DNA of 12,493 nucleotides from Candidatus Bathyarchaeum sp. (lineage in GTDB: Archaea > Thermoproteota > Bathyarchaeia > Bathyarchaeales > Bathyarchaeaceae): the NCBI GenBank assembly GCA_003096235.1, contig PIXT01000164.1, positions 1 through 12,493 on the forward strand. Reading direction: 5' to 3'. The notes beneath the pieces are model-generated. The model ran no database searches, was not told the DNA's origin, and saw only the letters and a program-made list of their open reading frames with translations. This document shows, piece by piece, positions 1 through 6,359 of the stretch; the first letter of the stretch is position 1, and every line of letters starts with the position of its first letter. The translations under genes and the position numbers were made by a program.

Positions 1-20
1 CTTTTTTTGTTGCGTTGGGA

Positions 21-127
21 GCGGCGGTAGCGAAGCCAGGTCAAACGCGGAGGACTCAAGATCAGCGATTTGATGAGCTATCCTTTCCCATAGGGGTTCG
101 CAGGTTCGATTCCTGCCCGCCGCACCA
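21..127 (+). tRNA. tRNA-Leu (anticodon CAA), with intron
   Basis: Class II tRNA decoding UUG leucine codons. The acceptor arms GCGGCGG (21-27) and CCGCCGC (117-123) pair perfectly. They are followed by discriminator A124 and an encoded CCA (125-127). The T arm is GCAGG/CCTGC (100-104/112-116) around a TTCGATT loop. The D arm has a three-pair stem and the GG of the loop (39-40). A long variable arm (86-96, TCCC-ATA-GGGG) marks leucine/serine type. The anticodon stem GAGGA (50-54) pairs with TCCTT (81-85) only if a 19-base intron is removed, giving the seven-base loop CTCAAGA with anticodon CAA at 57-59. The mature length is 88 nt. The promoter lies outside the window. Confidence 0.95.
61..79 (+). 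other. tRNA intron (bulge-helix-bulge), position 37/38
   Basis: Nineteen bases interrupt the anticodon loop directly after G37. CTCA (55-58) pairs with TGAG (73-76) as the four-base central helix. The three-base bulges AGA (59-61) and CTA (78-80, after allowing one base at the helix end to be placed either way) flank it. The intron tip closes as TCA/TGA (62-64/70-72). This is the canonical archaeal substrate for the tRNA-splicing endonuclease EndA, which cuts after the second base of each bulge. Cuts at 60/61 and 79/80 restore a normal loop. Confidence 0.9.
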
Positions 128-156
128 TCCTTTAGTGTTTTTGGGTGTTGTGAAGT

Positions 157-164
157 TTTATATG
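157..164 (+). promoter_or_regulatory. TATA box for the TspO-like gene
   Basis: The octamer TTTATATG lies about 27 bases before the predicted start region at 186-190, the usual archaeal TATA-to-transcription-start distance. It implies a nearly leaderless mRNA beginning at ATG190. It also separates this gene's transcription from the tRNA upstream. Confidence 0.5.
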
Positions 165-189
165 AAAAGTTGTGGTATATTGTACTTTT

Positions 190-957
190 ATGGTGTTGAA
201 TAGGTCTGTTTTCTTTCAAGCCATTAATATTGTTGCCTTTGTAGTGACTGTTGTTGTTAATGGGCTGGCTGGAAGCACAACATTGCTTGGCGGGGTGACA
301 AGCGCTGATGTTTCGGACATGTATCCTACTTTGGTTACTCCTGCAGGATTCACTTTTGCTATTTGGGGCGTCATCTACATTCTATTAGCAGTCTTTGTAG
401 TCTATCAGGCGCTACCAAAGAACAAGGATAAGCCGTTTCTTGGCGGGATTGGCTTGCTGTTTGGTTTGGCTAGCGTCTGCAATGTTTGTTGGCTGCTGTT
501 GTGGCACTATGGCTTCATAACGTATAGTCTGGTTTTGATGCTTGGGCTATTGTCTAGCTTGATTCTTATCTATCGAAGATTGGATATTGGCAGGGCTGCT
601 GTTTCTGTTAAGGAGCGCTTGTTTGTTCATTTGCCTTTCAGCGTCTATTTGGGCTGGATAAGCATCGCTACCATAGCTAACGTGTCTGTGGCTTTGACTG
701 CTGTTGGCTGGGACGGGTTTGGAATTGAGGCTGCAACATGGGCTGTTGTGATAATCTTTGTTGCGTTGGCTTTGTCTTTGGCTATGCTTGCGTTTAGAAA
801 AGATGTAGCCTTCGATTTAGTGGTCGTTTGGGCTCTGATTGGAATCATCGTAAACCAAAGTGAGCACCAAAGCATCGTTTTGGCTTCCGAAGTAGCTGTC
901 GGCGTTATTGCTGTTCCCCTTGTAGTAACTGTGCTTCTTTCAAAGTTTAAACGCTGA
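190..957 (+). CDS. TspO/MBR-related polytopic membrane protein
   Basis: Integral membrane protein of 255 residues, related to the tryptophan-rich sensory (TspO/MBR) family. Residues 8-26, 54-74, 84-106, 110-127, 145-170, 182-202 and 231-250 are strongly hydrophobic, suggesting about seven membrane spans. The region 45-66 (YPTLVTPAGFTFAIWGVIY) matches the conserved P-x-G-[FY]-x-F-x-IWG-x-IY signature of the longer, roughly 260-270 residue branch of this family. The segment LGWISIATIANVS (154-166) is also typical. Canonical TspO binds porphyrins and similar ligands, but the role of this longer branch is not settled. ATG190 is preferred over GTG172 because a TATA box at 157-164 places transcription start near 186-190. 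The coding strand is markedly T- and G-rich, as expected for hydrophobic codons. Confidence 0.72.
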   Translation: MVLNRSVFFQAINIVAFVVTVVVNGLAGSTTLLGGVTSADVSDMYPTLVTPAGFTFAIWGVIYILLAVFVVYQALPKNKDKPFLGGIGLLFGLASVCNVCWLLLWHYGFITYSLVLMLGLLSSLILIYRRLDIGRAAVSVKERLFVHLPFSVYLGWISIATIANVSVALTAVGWDGFGIEAATWAVVIIFVALALSLAMLAFRKDVAFDLVVVWALIGIIVNQSEHQSIVLASEVAVGVIAVPLVVTVLLSKFKR

Positions 958-980
958 GAATTCCTTGTCTACTATTGTAC

Positions 981-985
981 GGTGA
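981..985 (+). promoter_or_regulatory. ribosome binding site deciding the TTG start of pyk
   Basis: GGTGA, complementary to the archaeal 16S rRNA 3' end, sits six bases before TTG992. An in-frame stop (TGA at 983-985) overlaps it, so TTG992 is the earliest possible start. Confidence 0.6.
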
Positions 986-991
986 CGTTGG

Positions 992-2386
992 TTGACAAAG
1001 AAAACCAAGATCGTGTGCACGATTGGTCCATCTAGCTTACAGCCTGAAACCCTAGAGAAGATGGTTCATGCTGGAATGAACTGTGTCCGAATAAACACTG
1101 CGTACGGAGACTTTGACCGCTACAAACTGATTGTTGATTCTGTTCGGGAAATAGCTGACATTCCAGTTATGGTTGATTTGAAGGGACCAGAAATACGCAT
1201 AAAAACAGACCACGAACTGACTGTTAACTCTGGAGACGTTTTAGATGTTGGCTCTGGTGCGGTTCGGTTTAATCACAACTTTGTTGACCAGATGAGTATC
1301 GGCGATATAATTTTGGTAGATAATGGCAGAATCCGAGCATCTGTAACCGAAAAAAGTGGAGAGACTCTTCGTCTGCATGTAGAGCGTGGGGGAGTAATTG
1401 CTGACGGCAAAGGCGTAAACGTCCCCAACAAGAAGCTTAAGGTTCAGACGCTCTCACAGCGTGACCACAAGATTATCGACTTCGCAACTGAGCGCCAAGT
1501 CGAGTTTTTGGCTCTTTCGTTTACCCGAAACGCAAAAGACGTAACAAACCTTAGGTCTGCTGCTCAAAGCTTCAAGGGCGCAGTGGTTTCTAAGATCGAA
1601 AATTTTGAGGGAATCACAAACTTCAACCAGATACTAAACGCGTCAGAAGCCATCATGGTTGCAAGGGGAGACTTGGGAATCGAAATCGCAACCGAGCGCG
1701 TGCCTCTTGTGCAGAAGTCTTTGATTCGTAAATGCAATCAGGCAGGAAAAACCGTCATAACCGCCACAGAAATGCTTGAATCCATGATGCATCAGCCTAG
1801 CCCCACCCGAGCCGAGGTCAGCGACGTAGCCAACGCGATACTGGACGGAACAGACGCGACAATGCTTTCTGGAGAAACCGCGATCGGCAACTATCCCGTA
1901 GAATCTGTTGCTATGATGGCGCGGGTAGCCAATGAAACAGAAAAAGCGGCAGTAAGCAGTGTAGAGGACCAAGGGTTCGTTAACATTTCCGACACTGTCA
2001 GCCGCTCAATCCACAGAATATGCACAAACATGCCGTTGGACAAGATTGTTACTTTAACGCGGTCAGGTTACACCGCAAAAATGATAACCCGATTCAAAGT
2101 TTCACAGCCCATAATCGCGGTTACGTCAAGCAAGATTGCGAAAAGGCAGCTGGAGCTAGTTTACGGGGTGATTCCTGTGCTTGTTGATTACCGACAAGAA
2201 ACCGACCGCATACTCGCAGTAGCCTGTAATTTGTTCTCCAAGAAACTGCTAGACATCGAAGACACTGTGCTATTCACTGCAGCTTTCAGAACAAAACAAA
2301 AACACGCAAGCAACCTCATCGAAATCCACAAAATCAAAGAACTACTAGACCTTAAAGAAAACGGAACCGTAGAACCAGCCAGCTAA
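992..2386 (+). CDS. pyk: pyruvate kinase
   Basis: Converts phosphoenolpyruvate and ADP to pyruvate and ATP, the last step of glycolysis, in the cytoplasm. The 464 residues show the standard order: N-terminal KTKIVCTIGPSS, A domain with KGPEIR (64-69), a beta-barrel B domain (about 70-155), catalytic SKIEN (200-204; K201 and E203), MVARGDLGIE (222-231; D227 as metal ligand), TATEMLESM (257-265), PTRAEVSDVANAILDGTDA (271-289), and a C-terminal domain from about 330. The usual R-x-N-F-S-H-G motif reads RINTAYG (33-39): Arg and Asn are kept, while Ser becomes Ala and His becomes Tyr. The start is TTG, fixed by the upstream stop and the GGTGA site. It lies 34 bases after the membrane-protein gene and could be read from the same transcript. 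Codon use drifts towards A- and C-rich in the 3' half. Confidence 0.93.
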   Translation: MTKKTKIVCTIGPSSLQPETLEKMVHAGMNCVRINTAYGDFDRYKLIVDSVREIADIPVMVDLKGPEIRIKTDHELTVNSGDVLDVGSGAVRFNHNFVDQMSIGDIILVDNGRIRASVTEKSGETLRLHVERGGVIADGKGVNVPNKKLKVQTLSQRDHKIIDFATERQVEFLALSFTRNAKDVTNLRSAAQSFKGAVVSKIENFEGITNFNQILNASEAIMVARGDLGIEIATERVPLVQKSLIRKCNQAGKTVITATEMLESMMHQPSPTRAEVSDVANAILDGTDATMLSGETAIGNYPVESVAMMARVANETEKAAVSSVEDQGFVNISDTVSRSIHRICTNMPLDKIVTLTRSGYTAKMITRFKVSQPIIAVTSSKIAKRQLELVYGVIPVLVDYRQETDRILAVACNLFSKKLLDIEDTVLFTAAFRTKQKHASNLIEIHKIKELLDLKENGTVEPAS

Positions 2387-2391
2387 CAGGT

Positions 2392-2401
2392 CAGTTAACT
2401 G
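2392..2401 (+). promoter_or_regulatory. perfect 10-base palindrome in the pyk-flavodoxin spacer
   Basis: CAGTTAACTG lies between the pyk stop and the TATA-like box of the flavodoxin gene. It could be a dimeric regulator site, but one short palindrome in AT-rich DNA is weak evidence. Confidence 0.2.
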
Positions 2402-2420
2402 CAATCAGCGATGTAAAACA

Positions 2421-2429
2421 TTATTAAAT
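2421..2429 (+). promoter_or_regulatory. TATA-like box for the flavodoxin-DUF3795 unit
   Basis: TTATTAAAT lies about 30 bases before GTG2457, fitting an archaeal TATA box and a leaderless or near-leaderless mRNA. No Shine-Dalgarno sequence is seen before the gene, which agrees with that. Confidence 0.4.
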
Positions 2430-2456
2430 TCTTGCAGGATATTCGTCATTTAGGTT

Positions 2457-2939
2457 GTGGATGTTTTGAAAAAACTGGTTGCTTTCTACTCATTAACTGG
2501 AAACACCAGATTTGTTGCTGAAAAGATTGCCGAGCAGCTTAACGCTGATTTATGTGAAGTTACTGACAAGAATCACAAAAAAGGAAAAACGCTTTTCTTA
2601 AAAGGCGGCTACGCCTCCATTCGTCAAAAACTTACAGAAATTGAAGTGACCAAACCCATCAACGATTACGATTTGGTGATTGTCGGGTCTCCTGTTTGGG
2701 CAGGAAAGATAGCTCCTGCCATAAGAACATTTTTGGCTACAAACGATTTTTCAGATAAACAGGTCGCTTTTTTTGTAACGGTGGGTGGAAATAAAACAAA
2801 AAAAACTTTTGAAAACATCAAAAAAACCATCGAAGCTAAACCCACAGTTAAAGGATTAGCCATTACCAAACCATTAGACAATCAAAAAGAAACACAAGAA
2901 CAAGTGGTAGAATGGTGCAGGCAACTCAAAAATGAATGA
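2457..2939 (+). CDS. flavodoxin (short, 160 aa)
   Basis: Cytoplasmic FMN-binding electron carrier. The N-terminal beta strand LVAFYS leads into the phosphate-binding loop SLTGNT (12-17). It is followed by the flavin-contacting GSPVWAGKIAPAIRTFL (77-93) and FFVTVGGN (105-112). The length is typical of single-domain flavodoxins. The segment KGGYASIRQKLTE (49-61) is common in the archaeal/clostridial 'flavodoxin family protein' branch. GTG2457 is chosen from the TATA-like box at 2421-2429; TTG2466 is possible. The DUF3795 gene begins 35 bases downstream on the same strand, so the two are probably co-transcribed. The redox partner is unknown. Confidence 0.85.
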   Translation: MDVLKKLVAFYSLTGNTRFVAEKIAEQLNADLCEVTDKNHKKGKTLFLKGGYASIRQKLTEIEVTKPINDYDLVIVGSPVWAGKIAPAIRTFLATNDFSDKQVAFFVTVGGNKTKKTFENIKKTIEAKPTVKGLAITKPLDNQKETQEQVVEWCRQLKNE

Positions 2940-2974
2940 CCTCCTACTCAAAACTGACCTAAAACGTGAAGCCC

Positions 2975-3385
2975 ATGAGCGAAAAATTTAGTGCACAACT
3001 GCTTGCACCTTGTGGAATATACTGCGGAACTTGTGTTGCATTTTTTGGCTACACTATGGCTGGCAAAAAGAGAAAAATGTCCTGTAATGGCTGCAGGACA
3101 AGAAGTTCCAATTGTGCATTTATCAAAAAAGGTTGCAGCACGCTGGCAGCTAAGCAATTGGATTACTGTTTTGAGTGCCAAAGCTTTCCGTGTGAACAAC
3201 TAAAAACGCTTGATAGCCGCTACGTGGATAAATACAACATAAGTTTGATTGAAAATCTCAAACATATGAAAGCAAAGGGCGTCCCAGATTTTTTGGAAAC
3301 CGAACAACAAAGACGCAAATGCCCTACATGCGGCGGAGTAGTGTGTATTCACACAAACAACTGTTACACCTGCAACAAACCTTAG
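2975..3385 (+). CDS. DUF3795 cysteine-rich protein
   Basis: Small soluble protein of 136 residues that I recognise as DUF3795. It has 15 cysteines arranged as CGIYCGTC (13-20), CNGC (37-40), C47, C54, CFEC (65-68), FPCE (C73), CPTCGG (116-121), C124, C130 and C133. The spacing of the first group (C-x3-C-x2-C) and the zinc-ribbon-like C-terminal CPxCGG suggest bound metal, either Fe-S or zinc, but the family's function is unknown to me. The conserved LDxRY and SLIENL segments are present. ATG2975 is favoured because GTGA (2966-2969) lies just ahead as a weak Shine-Dalgarno site; GTG2966 in frame would add three residues. It follows the flavodoxin gene by 35 bases, so a redox role beside the flavodoxin is a reasonable inference, not shown. 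Confidence 0.8.
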   Translation: MSEKFSAQLLAPCGIYCGTCVAFFGYTMAGKKRKMSCNGCRTRSSNCAFIKKGCSTLAAKQLDYCFECQSFPCEQLKTLDSRYVDKYNISLIENLKHMKAKGVPDFLETEQQRRKCPTCGGVVCIHTNNCYTCNKP

Positions 3386-3480
3386 CGCTTCTCGAGCTTT
3401 GGCTGTGTTTTCATCGCCCAACTTAGTTGCTCACAAATAAACCACAACAAATACAACACATCATATTAGAAGCCTAATAG

Positions 3481-3519
3481 CAGATTATTGTTGAAAAAAT
3501 GGGTTTTTCTGAAAATCTG
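3481..3519 (+). repeat. nested inverted repeat (imperfect hairpin) upstream of the winged-helix gene
   Basis: Outer arms CAGATT (3481-3486) and AATCTG (3514-3519) are exact complements. Inside them GAAAAA (3493-3498) and TTTTTC (3504-3509) are also exact complements around a five-base loop ATGGG. The result is a 39-base structure with two six-pair stems and an internal loop of 6 and 4 bases. It lies in the 197-base spacer after the DUF3795 gene and about 30 bases before the TATA-like box of the regulator gene. It could be an operator, a transcription end for the upstream unit, or a chance fold in AT-rich DNA. The rest of the spacer also holds CAACTTAGTTG (3419-3429), a palindrome about one central base. 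Confidence 0.4.
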
Positions 3520-3548
3520 TTGGCAATCAATATTTTTGCTTCATAATT

Positions 3549-3556
3549 GTTTAAAC
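3549..3556 (+). promoter_or_regulatory. TATA-like box for the winged-helix gene
   Basis: GTTTAAAC, itself a perfect palindrome, lies about 30 bases before GTG3583 and fits an archaeal TATA position. CACA (3573-3576) and TGTG (3582-3585) form a small inverted repeat over the expected transcription start, a possible but unproven autoregulatory site. Confidence 0.35.
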
Positions 3557-3582
3557 CCTAAAAAACAATCAGCACATAAAGT

Positions 3583-3843
3583 GTGAACCTGATGACTCTG
3601 CAGACAAGCCAACAAAAAATGTGCTTTGCATTAAACAATCCAATTCGATGCTGGATTATAGAACTATTGAAGTCTAACAGCGCTTTAAGTTCACATGACC
3701 TATCAAACTTATTACACATCAGTTTAGGTAAATGCCATTACCATCTTGACAACCTGACCGACTTAGTTAAACAAGACCACGAAAACCGATACTTCTTGAG
3801 CAAAGAAGGACTAAAAGCCTTCCACTTACTTGTGCAAACCTAA
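3583..3843 (+). CDS. small winged-helix DNA-binding protein (ArsR-like)
   Basis: A one-domain transcription regulator of 86 residues. FALNNPIRCWIIELL (15-29) is the first helix, with the 'N-P-x-R' turn common in ArsR-type winged helices. ALSSHDLSNLLHIS (34-47) forms the second helix, and LGKCHYHLDNLTDL (48-61) is the recognition helix. VKQDHENRYFLSKEG (62-76) makes the beta wing. No metal-binding pair, ligand domain or partner domain is visible, so the signal it senses is unknown. GTG3583 fits a near-leaderless mRNA from the TATA-like box; ATG3592 would remove three residues and is an equal alternative. It lies 59 bases ahead of valS on the same strand. It may be co-transcribed with valS, though valS has features of its own promoter. 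Confidence 0.75.
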   Translation: MNLMTLQTSQQKMCFALNNPIRCWIIELLKSNSALSSHDLSNLLHISLGKCHYHLDNLTDLVKQDHENRYFLSKEGLKAFHLLVQT

Positions 3844-3891
3844 AAGCTAAATTACTTCCGCGTTAATTTTACGATAAAACGAGCATTTACT

Positions 3892-3895
3892 GAGG
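3892..3895 (+). promoter_or_regulatory. ribosome binding site of valS
   Basis: GAGG lies seven bases before ATG3903, supporting that start. An AT-rich stretch TTAATTTTA at 3863-3871 could be a TATA element for a separate valS promoter. Confidence 0.45.
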
Positions 3896-3902
3896 CTAAC
3901 TG

Positions 3903-6359
3903 ATGAAAAAGTTTCCTAAAAAATTCAATTTACTTTTGATTGAGGAGAAGTGGCAAAAAGACTGGGAAGAAATGGGCATCTACAGATTCAACCGCGCAGA
4001 TGAAGCCCGTCCCTCTTTTAGTATTGATACGCCTCCTCCTTATCCTTCAGGCAACTTTCACATGGGAAACGTCCTAAACTGGACATACATAGACACCATA
4101 GCCCGCTACAAACGCATGAGAGGCTACAATGTCTTGTTTCCTCAGGGCTGGGACTGTCATGGATTGCCCACAGAAGTTAAAACAGAAGAAATTCACAAAA
4201 TCAAAAAAACAGATGTGCCGCCAGCAGAATTTGTTAAACTCTGCAAAAAGGTCATCGACAAGTACATTGCTATAATGAAACAGGCAATCATACGGCTTGG
4301 TTGCTCTGTGGATTGGACAACAGAATACAAAACCATGGACCCAAACTACTGGAAAAACACCCAAATATCGTTCATAGAACTCCACAAAAAGGGGCTAATC
4401 TACAAGGGAACACATCCCATAAGCTGGTGCACAAGCTGCGAAACCGCAATCGCAGACGCCGAAGTTGAACATGAACAAAAAGAAGGCACCCTGCACTACA
4501 TCAAATTCATGCTAGACGACGGCAACCACCTGACCATAGCAACCAGCAGACCAGAACTATTGCCCGCCTGCGTAACCGTAGCCGTTAACCCAAAAGATGA
4601 ACGCTACAGCAAATACATCGGCAAAAACATCATTGTCCCCATAGCAGACCGTAAAGTCAAAATGATTTCTGAACGAAACGTAGACCCAGACTTTGGAACT
4701 GGCGTACTCATGATTTGCACCTATGGAGACAAAGCCGACGTAAAAGCGGTCTCCACACTCAAACTCCCAGCAATAATCTTAATCGACGATAAAGGTAAAA
4801 TGAACGAGAACGCGGGAAAATATGCAGGGCTAACAGCCAAGCAGGCAAGAAAAGCTGTCGTGGCAGACCTAAAAGATGCAGGGCTTCTGGAAAAAATTGA
4901 GCCTCTCAGCCACGAAGTTGGAACCTGCTGGAGATGCAAGACACCAATCGAGATACTGGAGCATGAACAGTGGTTCATGAAAACTCGCATCTTTACAGAG
5001 CAGGTCAAAAAGAACACTCTTGACGTTACTTGGTATCCTGATAACATGAAAAAACGTATGATTGACTGGGCAAACAGCCTAGACTGGGACTGGGTAATCT
5101 CACGACAAAGAATCTTCGCAACCCCAATCCCTGTGTGGTACTGCAAAAACTGTAACGAAGTTATAGTGGCAGAACCAGACTGGGCGCCCATAGACCCAAG
5201 AAACCAGCCTCCAAAAGTTGACGAATGCCCAAAATGTGGCGCCACAGATTTTGTTCCCGAAACTGATGTGCTGGACACATGGTTTGATTCATCTATTACC
5301 TGTGCTGTTCATGCAGGCTGGCCAGACAAAGCTGACTGGACAAAACTGTACCCTGCAGATGTTCATCCTTCTGGTTACGATATTATTCGTACATGGGCGT
5401 ACTACCTTATGGTTCGTGGTCTTGCCCTTTTTGACCAAAAACCCTACAACAGCGTATTAATCAATGGCATGGTTCTTGGAACAGACGGCAGAAAAATGAG
5501 CAAATCCCTAGGAAACTTTGTGGCAACCCCCGACGTATTCCAGAAATACGGCGCCGACGCGCCCAGACAATGGGCAACAGGAGGCGGAGCCACAGGCTCA
5601 GACATTCCGTTTAGATGGGAAGACGTAGAATATGCATGGAGGTTCCTTAGAAAACTTTGGAACGCCTCCAGATTTGCATCAATGCACCTCAAGGACTACA
5701 ACCCAGACAGTAAACCGCCAAAACTGGAACCTATTGACCGTTGGCTGCTCAGCAAAATGGAGCAAGTCACCGTGAATGTAACGGATGCTCTTGAAAGCTG
5801 CCAATTTAACGTAGCCACAGATGAAATCCGAAAATTCACTTGGCACAGCTTCTGTGACAACTATATTGAAGCAGTCAAACATAGGCTGTATCAGCCAGAA
5901 ACGTATGGCACACAAAAACGGGAGGCTGCCCAGTACACACTCTACACGGCAATCTACAGGATAATCCAACTGTTAGCTCCAGTTTCTCCACACATCACAG
6001 AAGAACTATACCAGATAATGTATTCAGACGACAAACAACACCAAAGCATCCATGTTTCCAAATGGCCTACAATCAAAAAAGAACTGATTGACAAAGACAC
6101 CGAAAAAAGTGGCGACCTCATCGTTGCTGTTATGGGAGAAATCCGCAGAGACAAAGCAGAAAACCAAAAGCCCCTGAATCTGCCCATCCAGAAGCTGACA
6201 CTATACTCACAAGACAAAAAAACCGTAGATGTTCTATGCAGTGCAGAAGAAGACCTTGCCGGAACCTGCAAAATAGAAAAAATGCAAGTCCTATTGGCTA
6301 AAGCAGAAGGCAGAGAAGTTCAAGGCTACCCTGATGTTCGTTTTGTAGCAGAATATTAA
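3903..6359 (+). CDS. valS: valyl-tRNA synthetase
   Basis: Charges tRNA-Val with valine in the cytoplasm (class Ia synthetase, 818 residues, near the usual archaeal size). The HIGH signature appears as HMGN (53-56) after PPPYPSGNF, and the KMSKS signature is KMSKSLGN (531-538). GWDCHGLPTE (82-91) is conserved in the Val/Ile/Leu group. The CP1 editing domain holds TSRPELLPACV (214-224) and DPDFGTG (261-267). The sequence CTYGDKADV (272-280) is the archaeal ValRS form of the editing motif. Cysteine pairs C176/C179, C342/C345, C414/C417 and C442/C445 mark zinc-binding inserts. DWVISRQRIFATPIPVWYC (396-414) leads to the second half of the catalytic fold. The anticodon-binding domain follows from about 620. 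Its stop codon overlaps the convergent prf1 stop. Most codons are A- and C-rich. Confidence 0.97.
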   Translation: MKKFPKKFNLLLIEEKWQKDWEEMGIYRFNRADEARPSFSIDTPPPYPSGNFHMGNVLNWTYIDTIARYKRMRGYNVLFPQGWDCHGLPTEVKTEEIHKIKKTDVPPAEFVKLCKKVIDKYIAIMKQAIIRLGCSVDWTTEYKTMDPNYWKNTQISFIELHKKGLIYKGTHPISWCTSCETAIADAEVEHEQKEGTLHYIKFMLDDGNHLTIATSRPELLPACVTVAVNPKDERYSKYIGKNIIVPIADRKVKMISERNVDPDFGTGVLMICTYGDKADVKAVSTLKLPAIILIDDKGKMNENAGKYAGLTAKQARKAVVADLKDAGLLEKIEPLSHEVGTCWRCKTPIEILEHEQWFMKTRIFTEQVKKNTLDVTWYPDNMKKRMIDWANSLDWDWVISRQRIFATPIPVWYCKNCNEVIVAEPDWAPIDPRNQPPKVDECPKCGATDFVPETDVLDTWFDSSITCAVHAGWPDKADWTKLYPADVHPSGYDIIRTWAYYLMVRGLALFDQKPYNSVLINGMVLGTDGRKMSKSLGNFVATPDVFQKYGADAPRQWATGGGATGSDIPFRWEDVEYAWRFLRKLWNASRFASMHLKDYNPDSKPPKLEPIDRWLLSKMEQVTVNVTDALESCQFNVATDEIRKFTWHSFCDNYIEAVKHRLYQPETYGTQKREAAQYTLYTAIYRIIQLLAPVSPHITEELYQIMYSDDKQHQSIHVSKWPTIKKELIDKDTEKSGDLIVAVMGEIRRDKAENQKPLNLPIQKLTLYSQDKKTVDVLCSAEEDLAGTCKIEKMQVLLAKAEGREVQGYPDVRFVAEY

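Noticed and set aside
21..127. tRNA first read as a broken pseudogene because the anticodon arm does not close
   Set aside because: Removing a 19-base bulge-helix-bulge intron restores a perfect stem and a seven-base loop.
15..203. Short frame across the tRNA gene
   Set aside because: It covers a complete, well-paired tRNA-Leu gene; the open frame is incidental.
4721..5278. Long open frame of about 185 codons on the minus strand inside valS
   Set aside because: It is wholly antisense to strongly conserved ValRS motifs, its translation is low-complexity Ser/Phe-rich, and it has no start signals; it is a shadow of the A/C-rich codons.
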